Shown here: positions 41,225 to 50,232 of the stretch, piece after piece
How positions within the stretch are numbered: position 1 is the first letter of the stretch
How the letters are laid out: each line of letters opens with the position of its first letter
NCBI RefSeq assembly: GCF_900113905.1
Contig: NZ_FORC01000003.1
Coordinates: 558,001-622,000, forward strand
DNA: 64,000 nt
Direction of reading: 5' to 3'
Origin: Phytopseudomonas argentinensis
Lineage (GTDB): Bacteria; Pseudomonadota; Gammaproteobacteria; Pseudomonadales; Pseudomonadaceae
The notes under the pieces: generated by a model
Seen by the model: the letters and a program-made list of their open reading frames with translations, nothing else
Told to the model about the DNA's origin: nothing
Database searches by the model: none
Position numbers and translations under genes: made by a program

Positions 41225-41959
41225 ATGACGCGCCCCATTATTTGTCTGGCCCTGTTGCCGCTGCTCGCCGGCATCGCCCAGGCTGCACCGCAGCCCTGCG
41301 ACAGCGTCAGCCTGTGCAACGCTGCCGGCACCGCGGCCTACCAGGCGGGCCGCTACGAGGAGGCGGACGAAGCCTTCGAGCGCCAGCTGCGCCGTGCCGA
41401 ACTGGAACAGGACAGCCTCGCCGCCCGTGAGCTGGCGCTGAACAACCTTGTGGTCACCAGCCTGCGCCTCAAACAGCCCGGCCAGGCCCGTGCCTGGCTG
41501 AACCTCGCATTGGCCGAAGGCATGCAGGGCAACGCCACCCGCAATAACCTGCGTTCCGTGGCCGCGGCGGTGGACTACCCGCAACTGGCAGCCAGCATCG
41601 AAGGCCGTTATCTACGTTACGCCGGCGCGGCGGTGTGGAGCAGCCTGGATATCAGCCGCCAGGCGGACGGCAGCTATCGCGCGAATTTCTCGCCACTGCG
41701 CGCCGGTGGCAAGGTCGAGGAATACGGCCCGGCGGCCATCGGTAGCCTGCAGGGCGTATTGCAGGGGGGCAAGGCCTACTTTCAGCTGGCCGCAGCGGAG
41801 TTGCCCAGGGGCTGCTCGGTCCAGCTGCTCCACGAGGGGCTGGATATCCAGGTACTGGAAGTGCTCGACCAGGGCTGCCAGGCGTACGGCGGGGCCGGCA
41901 TCAGCGTCGCCGGCAGCTACCTGAAGGTCAGCGCCGAGCCCCTGGAGCCGATGCGCTGA
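41225..41959 (+). CDS. Exported hypothetical protein with TPR-like N-terminal half, 244 aa
   Basis: Signal peptide MTRPIICLALLPLLAGIAQA. The next ~90 residues (CNAAGTAAYQAGRYEEADEAFERQLRRAELEQDSLAARELALNNL) look like two tetratricopeptide repeats, usually a protein-binding scaffold. The C-terminal half is beta-rich with two Cys. Periplasmic location is likely. No family name or partner is evident. Confidence 0.75.
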   Translation: MTRPIICLALLPLLAGIAQAAPQPCDSVSLCNAAGTAAYQAGRYEEADEAFERQLRRAELEQDSLAARELALNNLVVTSLRLKQPGQARAWLNLALAEGMQGNATRNNLRSVAAAVDYPQLAASIEGRYLRYAGAAVWSSLDISRQADGSYRANFSPLRAGGKVEEYGPAAIGSLQGVLQGGKAYFQLAAAELPRGCSVQLLHEGLDIQVLEVLDQGCQAYGGAGISVAGSYLKVSAEPLEPMR

Positions 41960-42238
41960 TCGGTTGCTGGCATCCACGACGCGGTTAGTGCCCTGAGGTG
42001 ACCTAGGAGAGGTGCCCGGCGTCACTTCCGGGCACTGCTTTAACACGCACCACCTCGCGGTTTGCAGCAAATATTTCTGAATATTTCCACGCCGTGACGT
42101 GCCAGGCGCGAATGTTAACCTGCGGTCAATGTGGTCCAGCAACGGGCCGATCTTCCCCCTTTCCAGCAGGTTCCAACGAACCATCGAGCAGCCGCCCGCG
42201 CGCGTTCGTGCCTGCCCAAAACAAGGAGCCGTTTCCTC

Positions 42239-44002
42239 ATGCATGCCATCAGCTTCATCCAGGATCTAGCGGTGATCATGCTGGTAGCCGGCGTGGTCAC
42301 CGTGCTTTTCCACCGTTTCAAGCAGCCGGTGGTGCTCGGCTACATCCTCGCCGGTTTCCTGATCGGCCCGCATACGCCGCCGTTCGGCCTGATCCACGAT
42401 GAAGAGACCATCCGTACCCTCGCCGAGCTGGGGGTGATCTTTCTGATGTTCTGCCTGGGGCTGGAATTCAGCCTGCGCAAGCTGTTCAACGTCGGCGCCA
42501 CGGCGTTCATCGCCGCGTTCCTGGAAATCATCCTGATGATCTGGATCGGTTTCGAGATCGGTCGCTACTTCGGCTGGAGCACCATGGATTCGCTGTTCCT
42601 CGGCGCGATCCTGGCGATTTCCTCGACCACCATCATCATCAAGGCGCTCGGCGACCTGAAGATGAAGAACGAGCGCTTCGCCCAGCTGATCTTCGGTGTG
42701 CTGATCGTCGAGGACATCCTCGGCATCGGCATCATCGCGCTGCTCTCCGGTATCGCCCTGAGCGGTACGGTAGAGACCGGCGAGGTGTTCGCCACCGTCG
42801 GCAAGCTGTCGCTGTTCATGATCGTCGCGCTGGTCATCGGCATCATCCTGGTGCCACGCATCCTCGCCTACGTGGCGAAGTTCGAGAGCAACGAGATGCT
42901 GCTGGTGGCGGTACTGGGGATGTGCTTCGGCTTCTGCCTGCTGGTGGTCAAGCTGGAATACAGCATGGTGCTGGGCGCCTTCCTGATCGGCGCGATCATG
43001 GCCGAATCGCGCCAGTTGGTGCAGATCGAGCGGCTGATCGAGCCGGTGCGTGACATGTTCAGCGCGATCTTCTTCGTCGCCATCGGCCTGCTGCTCGACC
43101 CCAACGTGCTGGTCGAATACGCGTGGCCGATCGCGGTAATCACCGTGGCGGTGATCGTCGGCAAGGTGCTGTCGTGCAGCGTCGGCTCCTTTATCGCCGG
43201 CAACGACGGGCGCACCTCACTGCGCGTCGGCATGGGCCTGTCGCAGATCGGCGAGTTCTCCTTCATCATCGCCACCCTGGGCATGACCCTGCAGGTGACC
43301 AGCGACTTCCTTTACCCGGTCGCGGTAGCCGTGTCGGTGATCACCACCCTGACCACGCCGTACCTGATCCGCTCGGCCGACCCGCTGGCGGTGAGCCTCG
43401 GCAAGGTCATGCCGCAGCGCGTATCGCGGGTGTTCTCGCTGTACGGCGAGTGGCTGCGCAGCATCCAGCCGCAAGGCCAGGGCGCGATTCTGGCGGGGAT
43501 GATTCGCAAGATCGTCCTGCAGGTGCTGGTCAACCTGGCCTTCGTGGTGGCGATCTTCCTCGGCATCGCCTTCTTCGCCGCGCAGATCGGCACCTGGCTG
43601 GCCGAGTGGATCGACCAGGAGAACCTGCGCAAGGCGGTGATCTGGGGCGCCGCGCTGATCCTCTCGCTGCCGTGCCTGATCGCCGCGTACCGCAAGATCA
43701 AGGCGCTCTCCATGCTGCTCGCCGAGATGGGCGTGCGCCAGGAGAAGGCCGGTCGCCATACGGCGCGGGTGCGCAAGGTGATTTCCGAGGTGATCCCGCT
43801 GCTGTCGCTGGTCGGCATCATGGTGCTGCTCACCGCGCTGTCGTCGAGCATCCTGCCGTCCAACGACATGCTGCTGCTGGTTGGTGTGGTCGCCGCTGGT
43901 GTGGTGGCGGTGCTGTGGCGCTGGTTCATTCGCGTGCACACCCGCCTGCAGATCGCCCTGTTCGAGACCCTCGACAAGCCGGAAACACCGGGGCATCACT
44001 GA
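42239..44002 (+). CDS. CPA2 family cation:proton antiporter without RCK domain
   Basis: 587 aa. The first ~390 residues have the 12-13 helices of a KefB/KefC-like exchanger (VVLGYILAGFLIGPHTPPFG and VLGAFLIGAIMAES are typical). In place of TrkA-N the C-terminus has further hydrophobic segments and no nucleotide motif, so it is not ligand-gated in the YbaL manner. ATG at 42239 begins the first helix; the longer frame from 42131 covers an untranslated leader. An intrinsic terminator follows at once. Confidence 0.9.
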   Translation: MHAISFIQDLAVIMLVAGVVTVLFHRFKQPVVLGYILAGFLIGPHTPPFGLIHDEETIRTLAELGVIFLMFCLGLEFSLRKLFNVGATAFIAAFLEIILMIWIGFEIGRYFGWSTMDSLFLGAILAISSTTIIIKALGDLKMKNERFAQLIFGVLIVEDILGIGIIALLSGIALSGTVETGEVFATVGKLSLFMIVALVIGIILVPRILAYVAKFESNEMLLVAVLGMCFGFCLLVVKLEYSMVLGAFLIGAIMAESRQLVQIERLIEPVRDMFSAIFFVAIGLLLDPNVLVEYAWPIAVITVAVIVGKVLSCSVGSFIAGNDGRTSLRVGMGLSQIGEFSFIIATLGMTLQVTSDFLYPVAVAVSVITTLTTPYLIRSADPLAVSLGKVMPQRVSRVFSLYGEWLRSIQPQGQGAILAGMIRKIVLQVLVNLAFVVAIFLGIAFFAAQIGTWLAEWIDQENLRKAVIWGAALILSLPCLIAAYRKIKALSMLLAEMGVRQEKAGRHTARVRKVISEVIPLLSLVGIMVLLTALSSSILPSNDMLLLVGVVAAGVVAVLWRWFIRVHTRLQIALFETLDKPETPGHH

Positions 44003-44006
44003 AACG

Positions 44007-44038
44007 ACAAGGGCGCCAATCGGCGCCCTTGTCGTATT
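44007..44038 (+). terminator. Intrinsic terminator after the antiporter gene
   Basis: ACGACAAGGGCGCC, loop AATC, GGCGCCCTTGTCGT followed by ATTCC is a perfect long hairpin 5 bases after the stop. The U-run is weak, but stem strength and position support termination. Repeat fragments at 44050-44140 follow (GGGTATCGCTGTGCTCAACC and inverted copy). Confidence 0.75.
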
Positions 44039-44162
44039 CCATCGCTCAATTTGCACCCGGGTATCGCTGTGCTCAACCCAGGCTACAGGAGCAGTTCGCC
44101 TTGGGTAGCCTGGCTTTGAGCAAAGCGATACCGAGGGGCGGCGCTTGCCGAATGCCTGTGGA

Positions 44163-44570
44163 TCACTCCTCCAGCCACACTTCCCGCACCCAGTGCCACA
44201 CCGAGTCCCAGCTGTCGTCGGTGAGGTCTTCTTCTTCACCGTCCCAGAGCAGCACGGTGCCGTCCTGCTCGACGCAGTAGTAGTTGCCCTGGTCTTCACA
44301 GATCGGCACCAGCTCGCGCGGCACGCCCAGCGACCAGGCCACCGAGGCTACTTCCGGCAGGTAGGTGTGCGACTGCGGGTCGGTGACGGTGACCGGCTCC
44401 AGGCGGCCGTAAACCACGTCGCTGACCTTGAGCAGAAACTCGCGCAGCTCGAACGGCAGGTTGATGAGGATCTGCTCCTCGATCTCCACCAGCAACTCCT
44501 CTTCGGGCAGCTCCAGCGGCACCGGCACCGGCTCGTTCAGTTCACGCAGTTGTTCGATGACTTCTTCCAC
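44163..44570 (-). CDS. SMI1/KNR4-like protein, 135 aa
   Basis: Acidic soluble protein. The pattern LPFELREFLLKVSDV...VPRELVPICEDQGNYYCVEQDGTVLLWDGEE is that of SMI1/KNR4 (SUKH) domains. SUKH proteins include many toxin immunity proteins, but this one is conserved beside housekeeping genes and has no toxin partner here, so an immunity role is not claimed. No membrane segments. Confidence 0.8.
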   Translation of the reverse strand: MEEVIEQLRELNEPVPVPLELPEEELLVEIEEQILINLPFELREFLLKVSDVVYGRLEPVTVTDPQSHTYLPEVASVAWSLGVPRELVPICEDQGNYYCVEQDGTVLLWDGEEEDLTDDSWDSVWHWVREVWLEE

Positions 44571-44797
44571 GGCGGCTCCACCTGAGTTCGACGATTCTCA
44601 TCAGATTCTGGAAAGCACGAAGCGGACGGGCGTTCGATGGCCGCCGTCTGCTCTACTGCTCCTTGATAACGCAGCTTTTTACGCTGAATGGAAAATACTC
44701 ACAAGCGGCGAAGGGCAAAAAGCCATCCCGCGTCTGCGATCTACCGACTGCTTTAGGTGCTGCGCCGGCATAGGTTGCAAAGCCAAGTGCCGGAAAA

Positions 44798-44826
44798 ACA
44801 AAACCCGGGCAAGCCCGGGTTTTGTT
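44798..44826 (-). terminator. Intrinsic terminator after the Tim44-like gene
   Basis: Minus strand AAAACCCGGGCTTGCCCGGGTTTTGTTTTT, starting about 14 bases after the stop at 44840. Confidence 0.88.
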
Positions 44827-44839
44827 ATTGCATGAGGGA

Positions 44840-45697
44840 TCAGCCGTTCTGGCGGATGCCGGCGACCAGCCAGGGCTGGTTGTCGCCAACAGCACGCTCC
44901 AGGCGCCAGCTTTCGCTGAACACTTCGCCCTGATCGAAGCGCGAGGTCTTCGATACACCGCTGAAGGTCAGGGTGGCGATGGTCTTGTCGGCATGGTCGT
45001 CGACGCCATCGAGCTGCACGTCGAGGTTGTCGATGTAGGTGGACTGGAAGCCATCACCCAGGTCGGCGCGCTCGCGCTTGAGGAACTCCAGCAGTTGCGG
45101 TGTCACGAACTCGGCGATCTTGTCCATCTCGTTCGCGTCCCAGTGCTGCTGCAGGCTCAGGAAGTGCTCACGACCTGCATTGATGAAGCTCTGCTCGTTG
45201 AACCAGGCAGGTGCGTTGATCACCGGCTTGCTCGCAGCAGCGCTGCTGCCACCGAAGATCGAAGGCTGAGCCGGCTGCGGCTGGCCATGGGCCTCACGCT
45301 GGAAGGGTGCACCACCAGCGGCGGCCACGTTCGGCTGCTGCTTCTGGCGGCGAGCGGCCAGGAAGCGGAACAGCAGGAAGGCGATCAGGCCGAAGATCAG
45401 CATGTCCATGATCTGCAGGCCTTCGAAGCCATCACCCATGAACATCGAGGCCAGCAGGCCACCGGCGGCCAGGCCGGCCAGCGGGCCGAGCCAGCGCGAT
45501 GCACCGCTGGCGGCAGCAGGGGTACGGCCAGGCGCTGCCGCGTTGGCGTTAGGTTGGGAAGGCGGCGTGGCCTGACGGGTCTGGTGGCTCGGCGCGGCGC
45601 CGAAGGATTTGCCGCCGCCCATACGCTTGGCGTCGGCAGTGAAACTGAAGGACAGGCCCAGGCAAACTACCAGGGCAATGCTGAGGAAACGCTGCAT
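44840..45697 (-). CDS. Tim44-like domain exported/membrane protein
   Basis: 285 aa. Signal peptide MQRFLSIALVVCLGLSFSFTADA, then a Gln/Ala/Pro-rich linker, one or two hydrophobic segments (LGPLAGLAAGGLLASMF and IMDMLIFGLIAFLLFRFLAA, about residues 70-115) and a C-terminal Tim44-like domain (FNEQSFINAGREHFLSLQQHWDANEMDKIAEFVTPQL). Bacterial proteins of this layout are membrane-anchored and of unclear role. ATG at 45697 is right before the signal peptide; the longer frame lacks sense. Confidence 0.88.
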   Translation of the reverse strand: MQRFLSIALVVCLGLSFSFTADAKRMGGGKSFGAAPSHQTRQATPPSQPNANAAAPGRTPAAASGASRWLGPLAGLAAGGLLASMFMGDGFEGLQIMDMLIFGLIAFLLFRFLAARRQKQQPNVAAAGGAPFQREAHGQPQPAQPSIFGGSSAAASKPVINAPAWFNEQSFINAGREHFLSLQQHWDANEMDKIAEFVTPQLLEFLKRERADLGDGFQSTYIDNLDVQLDGVDDHADKTIATLTFSGVSKTSRFDQGEVFSESWRLERAVGDNQPWLVAGIRQNG

Positions 45698-46004
45698 TAT
45701 CGGTTTTCTCTCGGTTATTGAAACACTGAAGGGCATCTTGCCCGTGGCGGGTCGGCATGACCAGCAACAGAATGTTTCGAGCTTTTGCCCAGCGAGGCGG
45801 CTTGCGCCGCGCCGGTTCAATGGAGGTGGGAGGTGAAACGGAACCAACAGGTTCCGTTTCAGTGCTCGGCGGCTGGTGCCTTAGCGCCATTTCACGATCT
45901 TCATGCCAGGCTTTATCTGCTTTGACTGCAAAAAAAGGCAGAAGCGGCCGTTCGCCACGTAGCTGCCCGTACGCATAACCGTAGGATCGTGAACAGGCTC
46001 TTAG
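45698..46004. other. Intergenic region with perfect hairpin and dispersed repeat, no gene
   Basis: A perfect 12-bp stem TGAAACGGAACC / GGTTCCGTTTCA with AACA loop lies at 45834-45861, downstream of uvrD; without a U-run it may end or protect the uvrD transcript. At 45930-46003 lies GGCAGAAGCGGCCGTTCG...GGATCGTGAACAGGCTCTT, a member of the repeat family also found at 32931 and 33381. Confidence 0.6.
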
Positions 46005-48206
46005 TTAGATAGCCTCAAGCTTGGCATAGGCCAGCATCAGCCACTTGCTGCCTTCGCTCTCGAAGTTCACCTGCACCCGTGCCTGGGGGCCCGACCCCTC
46101 GAAGTTGAGGATGGTGCCTTCGCCGAACAGCGAGTGCTGCACGCGCTGGCCGAGGTTGAATGGCGTGTCCGGTACGGCGCTGCCGGCGAACAGGCTGCTG
46201 CCGCTCATGCTGCGGCTGCCACTGCCGTAGGGGCGGCTGACGCTGTTGGACAGGCGCACTTCCTGCACCAGGTGCGGCGGCACTTCGCGCACGAAGCGCG
46301 ACACCTTGTTGTAGGTCTCGTTGCCGTACAGGCGGCGGGTTTCCGCGTAGCTGATCACCAGGTGGCGCATGGCCCGGGTGATGCCCACATAGGCCAGGCG
46401 GCGCTCCTCCTCCAGACGGCCGGGTTCTTCCAGGCTCATCTTGTGGGGAAACAGACCCTCTTCCATGCCGACCAGGAACACCCGCGGGAACTCCAGCCCC
46501 TTGGCGCTGTGCAGGGTCATCATCTGCACGCTGTCTTCATGCTCGGCGGCCTGGGTGTCGCCGGCCTCCAGGGAGGCATGGTCGAGGAAGGCGGCCAGCG
46601 GCGTTTGCGCGTCGTCGCCTTCCCCACCTTCGTAGGAGTCGAACGCGCGGGCGGCGGACACCAGCTCCTCGAGGTTTTCCACTCGCGCCTGGGCCTTCTC
46701 GCCCTTCTCGTCGCGGTGATAGGCGAGCAGGCCGGACTGTTCGATCACCAGTTGCGCGGTGCTGTGCAGCTGCAGGCCCTCGACCTTCAGCGCCAGGGTA
46801 TCGATCAGCTCGACGAAGCTGTTCAGGGCGCTGGCGGCGCGGCCGGCGATCACCTTGGTGCCGACCGCCTCGTGCAGTGCGGCCCACATCGACAGGTCGT
46901 TGGCACGGGCGAACTGACGCAGGGTTTCCACCGTCTTCTCGCCGATGCCGCGGGCCGGCACGTTGATCACCCGCTCCAGTGCCGCGTCGTTGCCGCGCTG
47001 GTGGATCAGGCGCAGGTAGGCCATGGCGTTCTTGATTTCCGCGCGCTCGAAGAAGCGCTGGCCGCCATAGATGCGGTAGGGAATCTTCTCCCGCAGCAGG
47101 GCCTCTTCCAGCACCCGCGACTGGGCGTTGGAGCGGTAGAGGATGGCGATGTCGCTGCGCCGCAGGCCGTCCTTGCGCAGGGCGTCCTCGATGGTCTCGA
47201 CCACGTAGCGCGCTTCGTCGTGTTCGTTGAAGGCGGCGTACAGGCTGATCAGGTCGCCGTCGCCGACATCGGTGCGCAATTCCTTGCCCAGGCGCCCCTG
47301 ATTGTTGGCGATCAGCGCGTTGGCGGCGTTGAGGATGTTCGCCGTGGAGCGGTAGTTCTGCTCCAGGCGGATGATCTCCGCGTCGGCGAAGTCGCTGTCG
47401 AACTGCTGGATGTTCTCGATCTTCGCGCCACGCCAGCCGTAGATCGACTGGTCGTCGTCGCCCACCACCATCAGGCTTTCGCCGCCCATGGCGAGAAAGC
47501 GCAGCCAGGCGTACTGCACGGCGTTGGTGTCCTGGAACTCGTCGACCAGGATGTGCCGGAAGCGCTTCTGGTAATGCGCCAAGAGGCCCGCGTTATTGCG
47601 CCACAGGTCGAGGGCGCGCAGCAGCAGCTCGGCGAAGTCGATCACCCCGGCACGGGCGCAGGCCGCCTCGTAGGCCTCGTAGATGCTGCGCATGGTGGCC
47701 AGGAACAGGTCGCCACTGGCCTGGATGCCGGCCGGGCGGATGCCTTCGTCCTTCTGGCCGTTGATGAACCACTGGGCCTGCTTGGCCGGCCAGCGCTGTT
47801 CATCCAGGCCCAGCTCACGGATCACCCGCTTGATCAGCCGTTGCTGGTCGTCGGAATCGAGAATCTGAAAGTTCTCGACCAGCCCGGCCTCCTGCCAGTG
47901 TGCGCGCAGCAAGCGGTGCGCCAGGCCGTGAAAGGTGCCGACCCACATGCCCGCCGGGCTTTGCCCGAGCACGTCCTCGATGCGATGACGCATCTCGGCC
48001 GCCGCCTTGTTGGTGAAGGTCACCGACAGGATGCTGTGCGGCGAGACATCCAGGCGCTGAATCAGAAAGGCAATGCGGTGCACCAGCACGCGGGTCTTGC
48101 CGGAGCCGGCACCGGCCAACACCAGTTGATGACCAGGCGGCGTGGTAACCGCGTGGTGCTGGGCTGGATTGAGAGAACTGAGTCGCTGATCGAGGTCATT
48201 TTGCAT
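46005..48206 (-). CDS. uvrD: DNA helicase II UvrD
   Basis: 733-aa superfamily 1A helicase acting in nucleotide excision and mismatch repair. Walker A AGAGSGKTRVLVHRI (about residue 30), motif II VDEFQDTNAVQYAWL, QSIYGWRGA, EQNYRSTANIL, TLHSAKGLEFPRVFLVGMEEG and VGITRAMRHLVISY are all present, as is the C-terminal Tudor-like segment (LGQRVQHSLFGEGTILNFEG). Full length for UvrD. It faces away from the cdi locus, with a 308-base gap that shows no gene. Confidence 0.96.
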   Translation of the reverse strand: MQNDLDQRLSSLNPAQHHAVTTPPGHQLVLAGAGSGKTRVLVHRIAFLIQRLDVSPHSILSVTFTNKAAAEMRHRIEDVLGQSPAGMWVGTFHGLAHRLLRAHWQEAGLVENFQILDSDDQQRLIKRVIRELGLDEQRWPAKQAQWFINGQKDEGIRPAGIQASGDLFLATMRSIYEAYEAACARAGVIDFAELLLRALDLWRNNAGLLAHYQKRFRHILVDEFQDTNAVQYAWLRFLAMGGESLMVVGDDDQSIYGWRGAKIENIQQFDSDFADAEIIRLEQNYRSTANILNAANALIANNQGRLGKELRTDVGDGDLISLYAAFNEHDEARYVVETIEDALRKDGLRRSDIAILYRSNAQSRVLEEALLREKIPYRIYGGQRFFERAEIKNAMAYLRLIHQRGNDAALERVINVPARGIGEKTVETLRQFARANDLSMWAALHEAVGTKVIAGRAASALNSFVELIDTLALKVEGLQLHSTAQLVIEQSGLLAYHRDEKGEKAQARVENLEELVSAARAFDSYEGGEGDDAQTPLAAFLDHASLEAGDTQAAEHEDSVQMMTLHSAKGLEFPRVFLVGMEEGLFPHKMSLEEPGRLEEERRLAYVGITRAMRHLVISYAETRRLYGNETYNKVSRFVREVPPHLVQEVRLSNSVSRPYGSGSRSMSGSSLFAGSAVPDTPFNLGQRVQHSLFGEGTILNFEGSGPQARVQVNFESEGSKWLMLAYAKLEAI

Positions 48207-48514
48207 CGCGGCATTCTAGGGGGCCGGGGCAGGTTGGGCAAACGCTGCTGATCGTGGGCATGACCAATTGCCGATGGGCCACGTCGGGCGGCTGCGGTCA
48301 GTGTGCAGGCTGGTCGTCGACGCTTTTGTGGAACAGCCCGCCAATTGGAATAAGCATGCTCGGACGAGATGTTCGGTTGAGGGCTAATTGCCAGCTAATC
48401 GCCATTTTTCTGCCATAAAAAATGACCGTTCAGCAGGTTTTCGAGCCATGCCGGAACCCACCCTGCGCCAGGCCGTCGTAGCGACGAACGGTTTTTTACG
48501 ACGGGTAGGGATGC
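48207..48514. other. Intergenic region between uvrD and cdiB, no gene
   Basis: Divergent promoter region. Only short ORFs; repeated GCCAGCTAATCGCCA-like and CCAATTGCCGATGGGCCA-like words. A promoter for cdiB is expected here but I cannot assign -35/-10 boxes with confidence. ATG at 48515 is preceded by TAGGGATGC. Confidence 0.5.
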
Positions 48515-50206
48515 ATGGCGGTGCGCAATGGAGCTGCAGTTGTAGGATTCTGTCTGGCCGTTTTTCCTGTGTGGGTGAACGCCCAGACACCGGGTGAGCG
48601 CGAGCTGCAGCGCGATCGGCAGGAGCGTATCCTGCAGGAGCAGCAGCAGCGTTTGCAGGAGCTGCAACGGCTCCCCGGCCGCGAGGCGCAACAGCCTGCC
48701 GAGCCTGAACCGGGCGACGAACGTTGTTTCGCCATCGACGATATCGAGATCAGTGGTGCCAGCCTGCTGTCGGAGGCCGACCGCGCCGCGATCCTCGCGC
48801 CGTTCGCTGACGATTGCCTGGGCGTCAGCCAGCTCAACGCGCTGCTCAAGGCCATCACCAATCACTACATCGACCGCGGCTATGTCACCACCCGTGCCTA
48901 CCTGCCGCAGCAGGATCTTTCCGCCCGCACCCTGAAGATCAACGTGGTCGAAGGCCGCCTCGAAGGCCTCGACAGCTCCGCCCTGGCCAGTGATCGTGAG
49001 CTGGCGATGAGCTTTCCCGGCAAGACCGGCGAGGTGCTCGACCTGCGCGAACTGGAGCAACTGGTCGAGAACCTCAATCGCCTGCCATCGCGCTTCGCCA
49101 AGCTGGAGCTGGTGCCCGGCGAGCAGGTGGGTGGCAGCCGCGTGCAACTGCAGGGCGAGCGCAGCAAGCCGTGGCGCGCCAGCCTGTCGCGCCACAACGA
49201 CGGCCAGCTCAGCACCGGCGAGCAGCAGTGGGGCGTTGGCCTGGACTGGGACAGCCCGCTGGGCCTGGCCGACCAGCTGAGCCTGCGCGCCAGCCGTGAT
49301 GCGGTCAGCGACAGCTACCGTCATTCGCACAGCCAGAGTCTCTACTACAGCCTGCCCTACGGCTGGTGGACCTTCAGCTACAACTACGGCCAGTCCTACT
49401 ACCGCAACAAGACCGATTTCAACGGCTTCCTGGCAGAGACCGATGGCGACTACCAGAGCCATAACCTGTTGGCAGAGCGGGTGCTGCACCGCGACAGCGT
49501 CAGCAAGACCGCTTTCAGCACCGGCCTGAGCCACGTTCGCACCAATAACTTCATCGAAGACAATCGCATAGGTATCTCCAGCAATCGTCTTAGCGAATGG
49601 CAGCTGGGCTTCAATCATGGCCGTCGCGTGGGCAGCGCCTTCGTCAACGCCGACATCGGCTGGCAGCGCGGCATCGGTGCCTTCGACGCCCAGGGCAACG
49701 GCCATCCCCGTGGCCAGGATCCGGTCGCCGGCTACAACAAGTACACCCTGACCCTCAGCTACCTGCAGCCCTTCAGCCTGGGTGGCGAGCGCTTCAGTTT
49801 CGAGAGCCTGGCCACCGGCCAGAAGAGCGAAGACCAGCTGTTCAGCCCGGCGCGCATCAGCGTCGGTGGTTTGAATTCGGTGCGCGCCTACAAGGATCAG
49901 TCGCTGTCCGGCAACAGCGGCGGCTACTGGCGCAACCAGCTGCGCTGGACGCGGCCGGTGACCTGGGCGCCGCTGCAACCCTTCGTGCAGCAGTACGGCG
50001 CCGCCCTGGCCTATGACGTCGGCGTGATCAGCCATGACGACCACAACAGCGGCGCCAGCGGCCGCCTGAGCGGCCACGCCCTGGAGCTCAGTGCCCGTGG
50101 CGAGCACCTGGCCGCGAGCGTGACCTTCGCCCATTCCCTGGAACGCCCCGACGCCTTCACCGAGGGTGAGCGACCGGTGTACTTCCGCCTCGATGTGTTC
50201 TTCTGA
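48515..50206 (+). CDS. cdiB: Two-partner secretion outer-membrane transporter CdiB/ShlB type
   Basis: 563-aa TpsB protein. Signal peptide (to about residue 23, VNAQ), a Gln/Glu-rich helix that plugs the pore, POTRA domain 1 (CFAIDDIEISGASLLSEADRAAI) and POTRA 2 (LKINVVEGRLEGLDSSAL), then a 16-strand beta-barrel ending RPVYFRLDVFF with the terminal Phe of outer-membrane barrels. It exports the CdiA/TpsA protein encoded 26 bases downstream. The VGGLNSVRAYKDQSLSG segment is the conserved VRGY-like loop tip. Confidence 0.95.
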   Translation: MAVRNGAAVVGFCLAVFPVWVNAQTPGERELQRDRQERILQEQQQRLQELQRLPGREAQQPAEPEPGDERCFAIDDIEISGASLLSEADRAAILAPFADDCLGVSQLNALLKAITNHYIDRGYVTTRAYLPQQDLSARTLKINVVEGRLEGLDSSALASDRELAMSFPGKTGEVLDLRELEQLVENLNRLPSRFAKLELVPGEQVGGSRVQLQGERSKPWRASLSRHNDGQLSTGEQQWGVGLDWDSPLGLADQLSLRASRDAVSDSYRHSHSQSLYYSLPYGWWTFSYNYGQSYYRNKTDFNGFLAETDGDYQSHNLLAERVLHRDSVSKTAFSTGLSHVRTNNFIEDNRIGISSNRLSEWQLGFNHGRRVGSAFVNADIGWQRGIGAFDAQGNGHPRGQDPVAGYNKYTLTLSYLQPFSLGGERFSFESLATGQKSEDQLFSPARISVGGLNSVRAYKDQSLSGNSGGYWRNQLRWTRPVTWAPLQPFVQQYGAALAYDVGVISHDDHNSGASGRLSGHALELSARGEHLAASVTFAHSLERPDAFTEGERPVYFRLDVFF

Positions 50207-50232
50207 TTTCAACGCGTAACGGAGTTATCCAC

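Noticed and set aside
44653..44958. Small minus-strand ORF across the Tim44-gene terminator
   Set aside because: It runs through a clear intrinsic terminator and has no family features.
46134..48251. About 700-codon plus-strand frame opposite uvrD
   Set aside because: Mirror of UvrD codon bias; no domain, while all helicase motifs lie on the other strand.
48395..50212. About 600-codon minus-strand frame opposite cdiB
   Set aside because: Antisense shadow; cdiB has signal peptide, POTRA domains and barrel end.
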